Below the pieces are notes generated by a model that saw nothing but the letters and a program-made list of their open reading frames with translations, was not told the origin of the DNA and ran no database searches. From Chitinilyticum aquatile DSM 21506 (GTDB lineage: Bacteria > Pseudomonadota > Gammaproteobacteria > Burkholderiales > Chitinibacteraceae): DNA of 64,000 nucleotides. The stretch's first letter is position 1. Every line of letters starts with the position of its first letter. Positions 7,935 through 18,100 of this stretch are shown piece after piece. The stretch covers positions 372,001 to 436,000 of the forward strand of contig NZ_AUMS01000001.1 in the NCBI RefSeq assembly GCF_000430805.1, written 5' to 3'. Position numbers and translations under genes: made by a program.

Positions 7935-9077
7935 TTACGCTTCATCAACCGGCGCAACAACCTCAACCCTGAACCGCCCATACGTATAGTGCGCCGCGCA
8001 TGCGCCTTCCGACGATACCATGCACGCGCCGAGCGGGTGATCGGGCGTACAGACCGTGCCGAACACCTTGCAATCCGCCGGGCGCTTGTGGCCACGCAGG
8101 ATCGCGGCGCATTCGCAGGCCTTGTGGTCGGGCACTTGCGCGTAGCCAACCTGATAACGCACTTCGGCGTCGAACCGGGCGAATTCAGAACGGATTTTCA
8201 GCGCGCTGAGTGGCACTTCGCCCAAGCCGCGCCAATCGAAGGTTTCGCGCAATTCGAAGACCTGTTCGCACAGGCCCTGCGCCTTGCGGTTGCCCTCGCG
8301 CGTGACTGCGCGGGTGAATTCGTTTTCGACTTCCGCACGGCCGTCGTTGATCTGGCGAATCAGCATCAGGATGGCCTGCATGACGTCGAGCGGCTCGAAG
8401 CCGGCGATGACGACGGGTCGTTGATACCGTGCGACAAAGCCTTCGTACTGGCCAGAGCCGATCACGGTGCTGACGTGCGCGGGACCGACGAAGCCGTCAA
8501 TGGCGACTGCTGCGGGATCGTTCTGGCTTTCCATGATGTGCACCATCGCCGCCGGCGTCAGCACGTGGTTGCACAGCACGCTGAAGTTAGAAAGCTGCAG
8601 GCGCTGCGCCTGCAGGATGATCGCGGCGGTGGGGGGCGTGGTGGTCTCAAAACCAATGGCGAAGAACACGACCTCGCGCTGCGGGTTGTCCTGCGCGATG
8701 CGCAGCGCGTCGTCACAGGAATACACCATGCGAATGTCGGCGCCCTGCGCCTTGGCCTTCAACAGCGACAGCCCGTTGCTGGCCGGCACGCGCAGCGTGT
8801 CGGCATAGGTGCAGAGAATCACGTCGTGCTGCGTCGCCAGTGCAATCGCGCTGTCGATGCGGCCGATCGGCAGCACGCACACCGGACAGCCGGGGCCGTG
8901 GATCAGCCGCACGTTACTGGGCAGCAAATCCTGCAGGCCATAGCGTGAAATGGCGTGGGTGTGGCCGCCGCAGAACTCCATCAGCCGGTATTCGCGCGCG
9001 GGGTTCACAGCCGCGGCAATCGCTTTCGCCAGCCCGCGGGCCAGCTCGCCATCACGAAATTCGTCGATGTATTTCAT
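7935..9077 (-). CDS. hypD: HypD, Fe(CN)2CO scaffold protein of hydrogenase maturation
   Basis: 380 residues. HypD with HypC assembles the Fe(CN)2CO unit and carries a [4Fe-4S] cluster. Typical conserved Cys segments are visible: MEFCGGHTHAI, GPGCPVCVLP, and the C-terminal cluster-binding region DHKACECAAILRG with FGTVCTPDHPLGACMVSSEGAC. The start at 9077 (MKYIDEFRDGE) is chosen because the family begins there and a GTGAG lies just upstream; the frame is open further 5' but that part overlaps hypC. It begins 7 nt after hypC, the usual hypCD pair. Confidence 0.96.
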   Translation of the reverse strand: MKYIDEFRDGELARGLAKAIAAAVNPAREYRLMEFCGGHTHAISRYGLQDLLPSNVRLIHGPGCPVCVLPIGRIDSAIALATQHDVILCTYADTLRVPASNGLSLLKAKAQGADIRMVYSCDDALRIAQDNPQREVVFFAIGFETTTPPTAAIILQAQRLQLSNFSVLCNHVLTPAAMVHIMESQNDPAAVAIDGFVGPAHVSTVIGSGQYEGFVARYQRPVVIAGFEPLDVMQAILMLIRQINDGRAEVENEFTRAVTREGNRKAQGLCEQVFELRETFDWRGLGEVPLSALKIRSEFARFDAEVRYQVGYAQVPDHKACECAAILRGHKRPADCKVFGTVCTPDHPLGACMVSSEGACAAHYTYGRFRVEVVAPVDEA

Positions 9078-9084
9078 GCGATTC

Positions 9085-9330
9085 TCACTGGTAAGGGGCT
9101 GGGTTGGCGGGGTCGATCTTTGCCATCTGCGCGAACAGCGCGAGTGTTTCCTCGGCCTCGACCGGATCGAGCTTGCCGATGGCAAAGCCGACGTGGACGA
9201 TCAGGTAATCGCCGACGGCGACCTCCTCGACCAGCGCGATGGAAACGTCCTTGTGAACGCCGCCCAGTTCGATACGCGCCCGGTCGCCGTCAAGCAGCTC
9301 GGTGACACGCGCGGGGATTGCCAGGCACAT
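9085..9330 (-). CDS. hypC: HypC, hydrogenase maturation chaperone
   Basis: 81 residues starting MCLAIPARV, the invariant HypC N-terminus whose Cys2 binds the iron precursor and the hydrogenase large subunit. The rest has the small OB-fold pattern (VGDYLIVHVGFAIGKLDP). HypC shuttles between HypD and the immature large subunit. It is coupled to hypD (7-nt gap) but separated from hypF, upstream on this strand, by a 631-bp non-coding insertion, so hypCDE may depend on read-through or on a promoter inside that segment. Confidence 0.97.
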   Translation of the reverse strand: MCLAIPARVTELLDGDRARIELGGVHKDVSIALVEEVAVGDYLIVHVGFAIGKLDPVEAEETLALFAQMAKIDPANPAPYQ

Positions 9331-9386
9331 GGGGTGTTCCTCTTTATAAATGGTGCTCGTTGCCAGTTGGCAATGGGCTAGGTGTC

Positions 9387-9935
9387 GGGTTTGCAGCGCC
9401 TGCGGCGCGGTGTTTGCATGCCGGGGGTGCCCGGCGGCACGTCAGGGGGCTTGTCTTGCCAAGCCCCCCGACACCCCCAAGGCGCGCCCGCTCCGTCGCC
9501 CGCCTGCGGCGGGTCCCCTGCGATGCTCGTTGCATCCAGCGGCGTGCCGCAACTCGCCCCTACGGGGCTCAAACACTCGTCACGCCGAAATCCTGGCTGC
9601 AACTCTGCTTCTCGGCGACTGCGAGGGCATTGGCGTGCCAACCACCAGTCGTGACTTGGCAACGATTGAGACATACAAACGTCCGTTAGTACGGAATCGC
9701 CCTGAAAGCCGCCGAGAAGCGCAGGTTTTCCGGGATCAGGCGCGGGACGTGTTTGAGGCTCGCAGGGCCGAGTTGTCCCGCGCCCCCGGAAAAGCGAGCA
9801 TCGCAGGGTAGCCCGAAGGGCCGGCTGACCGGGCTCGCCTTTCTTTGGATACTTTCTTTGGCGAAGCAAAGAAAGTATCCCGTCCGCCGGGCGGAACCGG
9901 CATGTAAAACCCCGCGCCGCAGGCGCTATAAACCC
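9387..9935. mobile_element. 549-bp MITE-like element with about 36-bp inverted ends, inserted between hypF and hypC
   Basis: This fills most of the 631-bp gap between hypC and hypF. Its ends are inverted copies of each other: 9387-9424 (GGGTTTGCAGCGCCTGCGG... to CATGCCGG) and 9897-9935, differing at a few positions. Inside are two strong hairpins: GGGGGCTTG / CAAGCCCCC near 9444-9468, and a perfect 14-bp stem GGATACTTTCTTTG / CAAAGAAAGTATCC at 9847-9880. The latter resembles a palindrome dispersed in many beta- and gammaproteobacteria. Frames across it are open only because it is GC-rich; none looks like a protein. It appears to be a non-autonomous repeat inserted in the operon. Confidence 0.6.
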
Positions 9936-9961
9936 TTCCGCCTGAGTAAAGACTGCGCCAG

Positions 9962-12262
9962 TCATCGCATGCTCCTCTGCGCCACCCACGCCTGCCCCAG
10001 CGCCAGCCCCCCATCGCCACACGGCACGGCCTGGCTGGTGAAAAAACGCAAGCCGCGAGCCAGCAGCTTCTCCCGCACGCCACGCAACAGGATCGCGTTG
10101 AGGAAACAGCCACCGCCACCGGCCACCGTGCGGATGCCGGTACGTTCGGCTGCCTCTGCCACCCAGTCCGCCAGCGCATCGAGCAGCACAGAATGAAACA
10201 GCGCCGCGCCGTGTGCCGGATCGGGGCTATCAGCCAGCACCGCCAGCAGCGGCAGCAGATCCAGCACGCCGTCAGTAATGCGGTACAGGCCAGACACGGT
10301 CGCACACACGCCATGCCGCGCGGCCAGCCCTTCCAGCTGCATGGCGGCCTGCGCTTCGAAACTCATCACCGGAGCAACACCCAGCAGCCCGGCGGCGGCA
10401 TCGAAATAGCGGCCCATGCTGCTGGTGGCCGGCTGCGGGCGGCTCAAAAGCTGATTCAAAAGGCTGGCGGCAGGCTGCGCGGCAAAGCGGCTGGCGATCT
10501 CGTCGCCACGCCCAAGTTCCACCAGCACGCTGGCGGCCATCCGCCACGGCTCGCGCGCGGCCTTGTCACCGCCGGGCATGGGCAGCGTGCGCAAATGCCC
10601 CAGACGCTGATACTGCGAACCATCGACCAGCAGCAGCTCGCCGCCCCAGGCGGTGCCATCGTCTCCTAAACCGACGCCATCGAGCGCCAGCCCCAGCACC
10701 GGTTCGTCGAGCTGATGCTCGGCCAGCACCGCCGCGATGTGCGCGTGATGGTGCTGCACCGCGATGCACGGAATCTGCCATTGATCGGCCAGCTGCAGCG
10801 CCAGCTGGCTGCTGTAGAAATCGGGGTGTTTGTCGTGCGCGATGCATTCCGGTTTCACTTGCAGCAGGTGCAGCAGGTGAGTGCTGGCATCCTGCAGCGC
10901 CGTGCAGTTGGCGACGCGGTCGAGGTCGCCGAGGTATTGCGACAGATAGGCCTGACTTCCTCTGGTCACGCACAGCGTGTTCTTGAAAAAACCGCCCAGC
11001 GCCAGCACTGGCGGCAAAGCATGCGCCAGCGGCACCGCTTGCGGGGTATAGCCACGCGCCCTTCGGATGAATTGGGCTGCATCGTCATACCCGACTCGCA
11101 ACACACTATCGTCGCAGCGAATCACGATATCGCGGTCGTGCATGAGGAAGGCATCGGCAATGCCGGCCAGCTGCACCAGCGCTTCCGCGTTGCCGGTCAC
11201 CAGCGGCTCGCCCCTGGCATTGGCGCTGGTCATCACCAGCAACAAATCCTGCGGCTCTGCCAGCCAGTCCGTGCCCGCAGGGCAGCCGGCGGCCTCATGA
11301 AACAGCAGAAAATGAATTGGGGTATAGGGCAGCAATACGCCGATTTCAGCAAGCCCCGGCGCGATACCCGGCAAGGCATGCTCAGTCTGCGCGGCTTTTG
11401 GCAACAACACGATCGGCCGCGCCGCCGATTCGAGCCAGCGCTGCGCGCCCTCGTGCAGCTGCGCGATGCCGGCGAGCGAGGCGGCATTCGCCGCCATCAC
11501 CGCCAGCGGTTTTTCCTCGCGGTGCTTGCGTTCCCGCAGGCGGGCAACCGCGTCGGCGTTGCGCGCATCGCACACCAGATGAAAACCACCCAGGCCCTTG
11601 ATGGCGACGATCTGCCCGGCCTGCAACAACGCCAGCGTCTCGGCAATCGCATCGCCGCCGATTTCGGCACCATTGGCGTCGTGCAGCTGCAGCGCAGGGC
11701 CGCAATCCGGGCAGGCGTTCGGCTCGGCGTGAAAGCGCCGGTGCAGCGGATTACGGTACTCCATCAGGCACGGCGCGCACTGGGCAAACGCCGCCATGCT
11801 GGTCGAAGCACGGTCATAAGGCAGGTGTCTGACCAGCGTGTAGCGCGGGCCGCAGTCGGTGCAGTTGATAAAGGCATAGCGGTAGCGACGGTTGGCCGGG
11901 TCGAACAGTTCAGACAGGCAGGCCGGGCAGACCGCGGAATCCGCACCGATGCTCGCGCTGACGACGGATGCAGCCGTCGCGTCGCTATCGAGAATTTCAA
12001 ACCCCCAATGCGGCTCGCCTGCTGCCACCATGACCATTTCACAGGCGTCGATGCGCGCCAGCGGCGGTGCCTCGTCCTGCAAGCGCCGGGCAAAGTCCTG
12101 CAGGCAGGCCGGATCTCCGTCGATTTCCAGCGTTACGCCCTGCCCGTCGTTGCGCACCCAGCCGGCCACACCCAGCTCGTGCGCCAGCCGATACACAAAA
12201 GGCCGAAAGCCAACGCCCTGCACAATGCCACGAACGGTGAGGCGCAGGCGCTGGCGATCCAT
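9962..12262 (-). CDS. hypF: HypF, carbamoyltransferase of hydrogenase maturation
   Basis: 766 residues, normal length. HypF makes carbamoyl-AMP from carbamoyl phosphate and ATP and transfers the carbamoyl group to the HypE C-terminal Cys. Domains in order: acylphosphatase (about 1-90, VRGIVQGVGFRPFVYRLA); a zinc-finger pair (about 110-190, CPACLSELFDP, CTDCGPRYT, CAPCLMEYRNP, CPDCGPAL); a YrdC-like ATP domain (about 200-390); and a Kae1-like C-terminal domain (VQHHHAHIAAVLAEH, GDGGLALGQA). The start at 12262 (MDRQRLRLTVRG) is one base after the hypB stop. All expected parts are intact despite the insertion downstream. Confidence 0.96.
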   Translation of the reverse strand: MDRQRLRLTVRGIVQGVGFRPFVYRLAHELGVAGWVRNDGQGVTLEIDGDPACLQDFARRLQDEAPPLARIDACEMVMVAAGEPHWGFEILDSDATAASVVSASIGADSAVCPACLSELFDPANRRYRYAFINCTDCGPRYTLVRHLPYDRASTSMAAFAQCAPCLMEYRNPLHRRFHAEPNACPDCGPALQLHDANGAEIGGDAIAETLALLQAGQIVAIKGLGGFHLVCDARNADAVARLRERKHREEKPLAVMAANAASLAGIAQLHEGAQRWLESAARPIVLLPKAAQTEHALPGIAPGLAEIGVLLPYTPIHFLLFHEAAGCPAGTDWLAEPQDLLLVMTSANARGEPLVTGNAEALVQLAGIADAFLMHDRDIVIRCDDSVLRVGYDDAAQFIRRARGYTPQAVPLAHALPPVLALGGFFKNTLCVTRGSQAYLSQYLGDLDRVANCTALQDASTHLLHLLQVKPECIAHDKHPDFYSSQLALQLADQWQIPCIAVQHHHAHIAAVLAEHQLDEPVLGLALDGVGLGDDGTAWGGELLLVDGSQYQRLGHLRTLPMPGGDKAAREPWRMAASVLVELGRGDEIASRFAAQPAASLLNQLLSRPQPATSSMGRYFDAAAGLLGVAPVMSFEAQAAMQLEGLAARHGVCATVSGLYRITDGVLDLLPLLAVLADSPDPAHGAALFHSVLLDALADWVAEAAERTGIRTVAGGGGCFLNAILLRGVREKLLARGLRFFTSQAVPCGDGGLALGQAWVAQRSMR

Positions 12263-12263
12263 C

Positions 12264-13112
12264 TCAGCCCCGCTGCGCTTTGGCACAGCCGGCAGCAAGC
12301 CAGGCCAGCCAGTCGTCAAAGCCCTCGCCGCTGCGGGTCGAGAGGCGAATCACCTCCAGCCCCGGGCGCACCTGCCGCGCCATGCGGATGGCGGCATCCA
12401 CATCAAAATCCAGATAGGGCAGCAGATCGATCTTGCTCAGAATCAGCAGGTCGGCAGCTCGGAACATGTCGGGGTATTTCAGTGGCTTGTCTTCGCCCTC
12501 GGTCACCGACAGGATGGCGACCTTGTGCGCCTCGCCCAGATCGAACGCCGCCGGGCAGACCAGATTGCCGACGTTTTCGATCAGCAGCAGGCTGTTGTCC
12601 TGCAGCGCATGCTCGGCCCGCAGCGTCGCCAGGGCACCGGCGACCATGTGCGCGTCCAGATGACAGCCCTTGCCCGTATTGATCTGCACCGCCGGCGCGC
12701 CGGTGGCGCGGATGCGCTCGGCGTCGTTCGCCGTTTGCTGGTCGCCCTCGACCACCGCCACCGGTGTTTGCCGCGCCCAGCGCTGGATGGTTTCGACCAG
12801 CAGCGTGGTTTTGCCCGAGCCAGGGCTGGACACCAGATTCAGCGCGAAAATCCCCTGCTGCGCCAGTTGCCGGCGGTTGACCTCGGCGAGTGCGTCATTG
12901 CTGGCGAGGATGTCGTGTTCGAGGCGCAGCGTGCGCTCTGGATCGACTTCAGGTGCATGCACCGCGCCCAGCGGCGCTGCTTCAGCTGCGTGCGCCGCGC
13001 CCTGCTCCAGCCGTCGGTAGGCGCCCAGCGGCCCGCTGGCGTGGCGTTTCCTGACCGGCGCAATGCCGTTGATTGTCGTTTCACCGTGACCGCAACCGCA
13101 AGTGGTACACAT
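12264..13112 (-). CDS. hypB: HypB, nickel-delivery GTPase of hydrogenase maturation
   Basis: 282 residues. HypB is a SIMIBI-class GTPase that supplies nickel together with HypA. The N-terminus [11 protein letters not shown] carries the CXXCGC high-affinity nickel site. The P-loop is [11 protein letters not shown], and the switch and base-recognition regions follow ([24 protein letters not shown]). There is no His-rich nickel-storage stretch. The start at 13112 is chosen for this Cys motif and an AAGGAG 7 nt upstream. It runs into hypF with a 1-nt gap. A palindromic repeat lies between it and hypA. Confidence 0.96.
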   Translation of the reverse strand: MCTTCGCGHGETTINGIAPVRKRHASGPLGAYRRLEQGAAHAAEAAPLGAVHAPEVDPERTLRLEHDILASNDALAEVNRRQLAQQGIFALNLVSSPGSGKTTLLVETIQRWARQTPVAVVEGDQQTANDAERIRATGAPAVQINTGKGCHLDAHMVAGALATLRAEHALQDNSLLLIENVGNLVCPAAFDLGEAHKVAILSVTEGEDKPLKYPDMFRAADLLILSKIDLLPYLDFDVDAAIRMARQVRPGLEVIRLSTRSGEGFDDWLAWLAAGCAKAQRG

Positions 13113-13162
13113 GCTCTGCTCCTTGTGTCTGCCGGCACCCTGTCCGGCAAAGACCAATATCC

Positions 13163-13211
13163 GGGTATATGCCCAAGGCCATTTATTTTAAAGGGCTAAA
13201 GCTGTATACCC
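13163..13211 (+). repeat. ATACCC-family palindromic repeat, copy 2 (between hypA and hypB)
   Basis: Bounded by perfect 7-bp inverted termini, GGGTATA at 13163-13169 and TATACCC at 13205-13211, with an inner imperfect stem AAGGCCATTTA / TAAAGGGCT. It lies inside the hyp operon, 6 nt before the hypA stop codon on this coordinate axis, so the transcript would fold here between hypA and hypB. Confidence 0.8.
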
Positions 13212-13217
13212 ATTAGA

Positions 13218-13559
13218 TCACATCACCGCAATATCCAGCACCTGCATTTCATCACCGGCTGTCACCCGCAAGTCGAAGCCGCCGCACTGCGGGCAGGGAA
13301 AACCGATGCGCTCCAGTGCCACATCCTGCTTGCAGTCGATGCAGAAGGCCTGGCCCGGCGTGCGCTCCACCAGAAACTCGGCGCCGTCCAGCAGCGTCTG
13401 CCTTGCAGCCAGCTCGCAGCAGAATTGCAGCGTGTCAGGATCGACATGGGCGAATGCCCCCACGGCCAGCCGGACTCGCGTGACTCTTGCAGCGGCCGCA
13501 TTGCGGGCGGCCGTTTCCGCGATGCGGATCACATTTTCGGCAAGGCTGAGCTCGTGCAT
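13218..13559 (-). CDS. hypA: HypA, nickel metallochaperone
   Basis: 113 residues beginning MHELSLAEN; the conserved MHE motif uses His2 as a nickel ligand. Two CXXC pairs, CIDC and CPQC, form the structural zinc site. HypA delivers nickel to the hydrogenase large subunit with HypB. It is the first gene of the leftward hyp operon, so the promoter should be in 13560-13788. Confidence 0.96.
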   Translation of the reverse strand: MHELSLAENVIRIAETAARNAAAARVTRVRLAVGAFAHVDPDTLQFCCELAARQTLLDGAEFLVERTPGQAFCIDCKQDVALERIGFPCPQCGGFDLRVTAGDEMQVLDIAVM

Positions 13560-13629
13560 GGTTTTGCTCCGGCTAAAGCGGCGATCGGGACGACTGCTTA
13601 CACGCTAGCAGCAATTTGCCGGCATGCGC

Positions 13630-13643
13630 TTGAGGCAAATCAG
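13630..13643. promoter_or_regulatory. Possible FNR-type site upstream of hypA
   Basis: TTGAG-GCAA-ATCAG matches the FNR consensus TTGAT-N4-ATCAA at 8 of 10 defined positions and lies about 70-85 bp upstream of the hypA start. Oxygen control of hydrogenase maturation would make sense. A single motif match is weak evidence. A longer inverted repeat (GTTTGA ... TCAAAC, with a central ACTGCATGCAGT palindrome) occurs at 13657-13689. Confidence 0.35.
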
Positions 13644-13788
13644 GGTACTCACTGTAGTTTGATTCTGGCCAGACTGCATGCAGTCAAACGGGACGATGCG
13701 CCTGCGCACTTTGAAGCTGATCACAATGGCAGCAGCGACAAGCCTTCAGCAGACATGAAATGTGTGCAAAGCTGGCTGCGCTCTCTGA

Positions 13789-15120
13789 TCAGCCCCCGTC
13801 TTCCGTGCCCTGCCCGACTGCGGGCTCGCGCAGCACCTTCCATGCCATCGCGCCCAGCAGCAGTACGGCCAGCAGCAGGCTGCCCCACAGGCCGGCCTTG
13901 CGCCAGCGGTCACTGTCTGGCGGAATCGCACTGGCTGCCGTCGAACTGGCCGCTGCCGGCAAGGGGGCGGCAAGGCTGGCGGAGGCAAGCTGCACCGCCT
14001 TGCCATCGAATAGCGCGTCCAGTGTCTGCGGCGCAGCACCAGGCGTTTCACGCCCGCAGGCCAGCAGGAAAGGTGCTTGCCCACGGGCAATGAAGGTGAG
14101 CTGTTCAGTTGGCCAGGCAGCCCGCAGCTCGGGCATGCCCTGCCCCAGCCCGCCCTGCTGCGTGTCGACAAGTAGCCGCCAGTAACGCCAGGGCACGCTG
14201 CCAAAGCCCTGCAGCGCTACGGATGCCTGCCCGAGCTGGCTCAGCCTGCTGCTGGCAATGGCCTGCCAGGGCATGCTCTCCGACTCGCGGCTGTACCACT
14301 GCGCGCCAGCCACCGTATTGGCTTGCGGCAGGCGGATGTCCAGTCGCTCGAAGGGGGCGCGCAAGCCGAGATCGAACAGGTATTCACCGGGCGACGGCCC
14401 CGGCCTGGCGCGCTGCCAGCCTGTCCAGTTCAGTGCTGCGGGCGCATCACCGCGCTCACGCCAGCGCAAGGTAGCCGCTTGCAGCCGGAAAGGCTTGTCC
14501 AGCCAGTCCAGCCGCAGATAGCGGGCGTGCTGGCCGTCCAGATTCACCGTTGTCTGGCCGGGGCCGCTGGCAAGCTTCAGCAATTCCTGCTGACCACCTG
14601 TGCGCCAGACCTGCAGGTCGTCGCTCAGCAGCCACTGCACGCGACCACGGTAATTGGCATCAGCAAGCTGCAGAGTGAGTGTCTGCCATTGGCCGGACGG
14701 AATCTGGCTGGCATCCAGCAGCAAGCCAACCGGCTTCTCGGAAACGGTTTTTTGCAGCAGCAAGCGGCCGTCAGCATCCTGTGTCACCTGCTCGGCAGCC
14801 AGCGCCGGCACCGCGAAAAATGGAAGTACTTGCTGGTTTTCGCGGTCATTGGCGGACGGCCTGACGACATCTACCGCAAATGGCACAGGTTCGCCAGCGG
14901 CATTGAAGACGCGCAGGTCACGCAAACCTTCCTGACGGCTGAAGTCATAGACACTGGCCGGAATGGTGACACGGTACGCCGGCGCCTCGCCCTGCAGCAC
15001 AATAGGCTGGCGCAGCGCATAGCCGTCGGGCGTGTCTCTGGCTGCTGCGGCTTGCTGCGCCGGAGCAGCCAATACGGCCAGCGGTACCAGCCAGGCCAGG
15101 ACAACCAGCAAGTTACGCAT
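13789..15120 (-). CDS. DUF3999 family exported protein
   Basis: 443 residues with an N-terminal signal sequence (MRNLLVVLAWLVPLAVLAA), a long extracytoplasmic region rich in beta-type sequence (FDLGLRAPFERLDIRLPQ), and one hydrophobic helix near the C-terminus (LWGSLLLAVLLLGAMAWKVL). It is probably a membrane-anchored periplasmic protein. It matches the DUF3999 family, which I know as the regular neighbour of DUF2339 membrane proteins. Its start overlaps the DUF2339 stop by 8 nt, so the two are translationally coupled and probably form one complex. No catalytic motif is visible and the biochemical function is unknown. Confidence 0.8.
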   Translation of the reverse strand: MRNLLVVLAWLVPLAVLAAPAQQAAAARDTPDGYALRQPIVLQGEAPAYRVTIPASVYDFSRQEGLRDLRVFNAAGEPVPFAVDVVRPSANDRENQQVLPFFAVPALAAEQVTQDADGRLLLQKTVSEKPVGLLLDASQIPSGQWQTLTLQLADANYRGRVQWLLSDDLQVWRTGGQQELLKLASGPGQTTVNLDGQHARYLRLDWLDKPFRLQAATLRWRERGDAPAALNWTGWQRARPGPSPGEYLFDLGLRAPFERLDIRLPQANTVAGAQWYSRESESMPWQAIASSRLSQLGQASVALQGFGSVPWRYWRLLVDTQQGGLGQGMPELRAAWPTEQLTFIARGQAPFLLACGRETPGAAPQTLDALFDGKAVQLASASLAAPLPAAASSTAASAIPPDSDRWRKAGLWGSLLLAVLLLGAMAWKVLREPAVGQGTEDGG

Positions 15121-18100
15121 TGATCTGCTCCTCGCCTTCCGGTGCTTTTCGGGCTGGCGGCAACGGTGCCAGATAGCCGATCAGCAGCAGCAGTACGCCC
15201 ACGCCGATAAAGCTGATGATGCGGGCAATGCCGGCAACCTTGGAAAGGTCGAACATGAAGAGTTTGGCGACGACCAGCACCAGCAGCAAGCCGCCGGCAA
15301 TCCAGATCGCGCGGTCGCGCCGTCTGGTAGACAGCACCATCAATACCAGCGCCAGCAGGGTCCAGAACAGGGACAGAGCGGTCTGGACGGTCATCGATTG
15401 CATCAGCTCATGCCAGACATACGGTACTCCCGTCCAGTGATGAATGGTACGCAGCAGCACGGCATTCAGCCAGACAAAACCGGTGAGTCCGAAAACCACG
15501 CGCAAGGCATTTTCAGAGAGCAACGGAACTCCCTGCCGACGCTGCATCAGCCAGAACCATGCTCCCAGCAGCGCAAGAATGAAAGCCTGCAGCAGATCTA
15601 GCGGGTTCAGAAGCGGTACCACCGCCATGCGCCCGCCGGAATCCGCCACATTGGCATGGAAAGTCCACAGCCAGAGCACCAGCAGCAAACCGCCCGCAAC
15701 CGGCAGGAGTCGCAACTCGCGCCCGCGCCACGCCAGCCACATGCCGAAAGCAGCAGCTAGTGCCCACAGCAGGACAAAGAGCTGCTGCACACCCAGCGAG
15801 CGGGCGATACCCAGCAGGGAATATTCCACCTGCCAGCCGCCATGCGCCGCGCGCAGCAGCGCGGCGTTGAGCAGCAGGAACACCGCCGCGCAGCCACCGT
15901 ACAGCAGCCAGTCCGGCTTGCTGGGCAGCGCCTCGCCGCGCGTGCGGCGCTGCTGCCACCAGAGATAAACCGCGCCAATGGCGGCGAGCTGTGCCAGCTC
16001 CAGCAGATTGAAGAAGGGAATATAGCTGAACGACAGCAGCTGGCCATCGCTGAGGTTCGCCAGCAGGGCCCAGACTGCCATCATCGCCAGCACGGCAGCA
16101 GAAACCTGTTGCACGACCAGGCGTGCCGCTTCGTTGCGCAAGCGGCCGGGCAGCAGTACCACGACCGCCGACCAGAACAGCACCAGCACGGCCTGCACCT
16201 TCAGCGAAATCAGCAGCGTGTCCAGGCCATAATCCAGGCCATCCCAGTGATGGAACAGGCGCAGGATATCGCTGCTCAGCCAGGGCAAGAGACTGGCGCA
16301 CAGCAGCCAGGCCGGCAGTTGCGCCGGCACAGTCCAGAGTTGCTCACGCCCCAGCATGCGCAACCAGACCAGCACGGACAGCAGCGTCAGCCCCACGGCG
16401 ACATCAAGCGGATTGAGGACGGGAAGATAAGCCAGCGGCGCAGGATCACCATTGCTGGTGAGTGCAAAAGCGAACCACAGCGCCTGTGCCAGCAGCAGCG
16501 GCAAGGGGGCAAGCAGCAGATAGGCATTGCGATGCAGTTGCACCGGCCAGGCCCATCTCGGAGCCAGCAATGATACAAGCAGCAGTATCAGGCCACAACC
16601 CAATGGGATTGATGTATAGAGCCAGATACCCTCAGGAATGTACTGCAGCAATTGCCAGCCGGCTTCCCGCACCAGCAAGGCGCTCAGGCTCCAGACCAGC
16701 AGCAGATGCAACGCCGCGCCGCCCTGCAGACCATTCTCGTGGCGCCTGAGCACCAGCCAACCAGCCGCATATGCCAGCGGCAGCACCAGCCAGCCCCAGT
16801 GAGCAAACGGATGCGCTGGCACACTCAGCAGGTAGAAGGCCCAGGCGGCCAGCACCACAGGCAGGGCCAGTGCAGGCCAGCGCAGGTCTTCCCAGACAAG
16901 CCGCCTTGCGAGTGCGCCAGCCATGACCAGGCTCAGCGTGGTAAAGAGGAGGTAGAGCGACGACAGGCTGGCAGGCCCGGCAAGGCGATGAATTTCATAC
17001 AGGCCGGCGGCAAACCACCAGATGCCACCCAGCGCGGCAAAGCACATGGCGAGCGGCCGGCACGCAGCCAGCCATTGGCACGCGGCATCGCGCTGCAACA
17101 GGAAGCCGGTCGAGAGCGCCGACAGGGCCAGCAGCAGGAAAGCCATGCAGGCACCATTGAAAAACGCGACGGCATCGCCAGCGGCCGGTGTCCAGTGCAT
17201 CGCCACGGCGCCCGCCGCCAGCAGCTGCAACACCAGTGCGAACCCGAGAGCCAGCTTGCGCTGCTGGCGCAGGCTGATCCAGACGATGGCAGCCCCTTCC
17301 ACCGCCCACATCGCTGCCGTAGTCTGGCCGTCAAAGGCCAGCGGAATGGCGAGAGTCGCAAAAATCACTCCCAATGCGAGAAAGGATTCGGCCAGCAGAT
17401 TCAGGCGCAGCCGGTATGTGCGCTTCAGCCAGAACGTCAGTGCCAGATACAAAGCGCCGAGCACGACCGCGCCCCACGCCAGGCCGAAGGGTACACCCTG
17501 CATCAGTTTCGCCAGCAGACCAAAGCCCACCAGCGGCGTACCGAATACCAGCGTGCCATCGACATAGTCACGCACCTTCAGCTCGCGGTGCAGGGCATAC
17601 AGGATGGCAATCACCAGATAGAAGGCGAAGAATAGTGCGAGGAAAGGCAGCGTAGATGCACGCAGTGCAGGCTCGTATTTCAGCACGCCCCACAGGGTGG
17701 CGACGCCGAAGGTAAACGCAAAGCCCAGCACATTGAGCGGACGCCATGACTTGAACCACGCCATGCCGAAAATGCCGGCATTCAGCAGCGCGTAATAGCT
17801 GAACAGCGTCACGTGGCTGCCACCGCCCGTGCTGGTCAGCAAAGGCGCAAGGAAACCGCCGGTAATCCCCATCACGGCGAGTGAGCGGGCATCCTGCCGG
17901 ATGGCCAGCAAGGCAGACAGCACGGCAAGGATGACCAGAAAGGCCAGTACCACCCCGGCCGGCAGCAGGTTGAAGAGCTTTAGCGTCACAAAGGCGGTGA
18001 TGTAGAGCATGCCCACCCCGCCCCCTTGCAGGATCAGCCCGTAGCCACGCCGCTTCTCGCGCAGCCGCCAGCCGGTCACGAGCAGGCCGCATGCCCCCAG

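Noticed and set aside
10715-12682. A 655-codon plus-strand open frame opposite hypF and hypB
   Set aside because: Antisense shadow of hypF/hypB; no ribosome-binding site and no recognisable domain.
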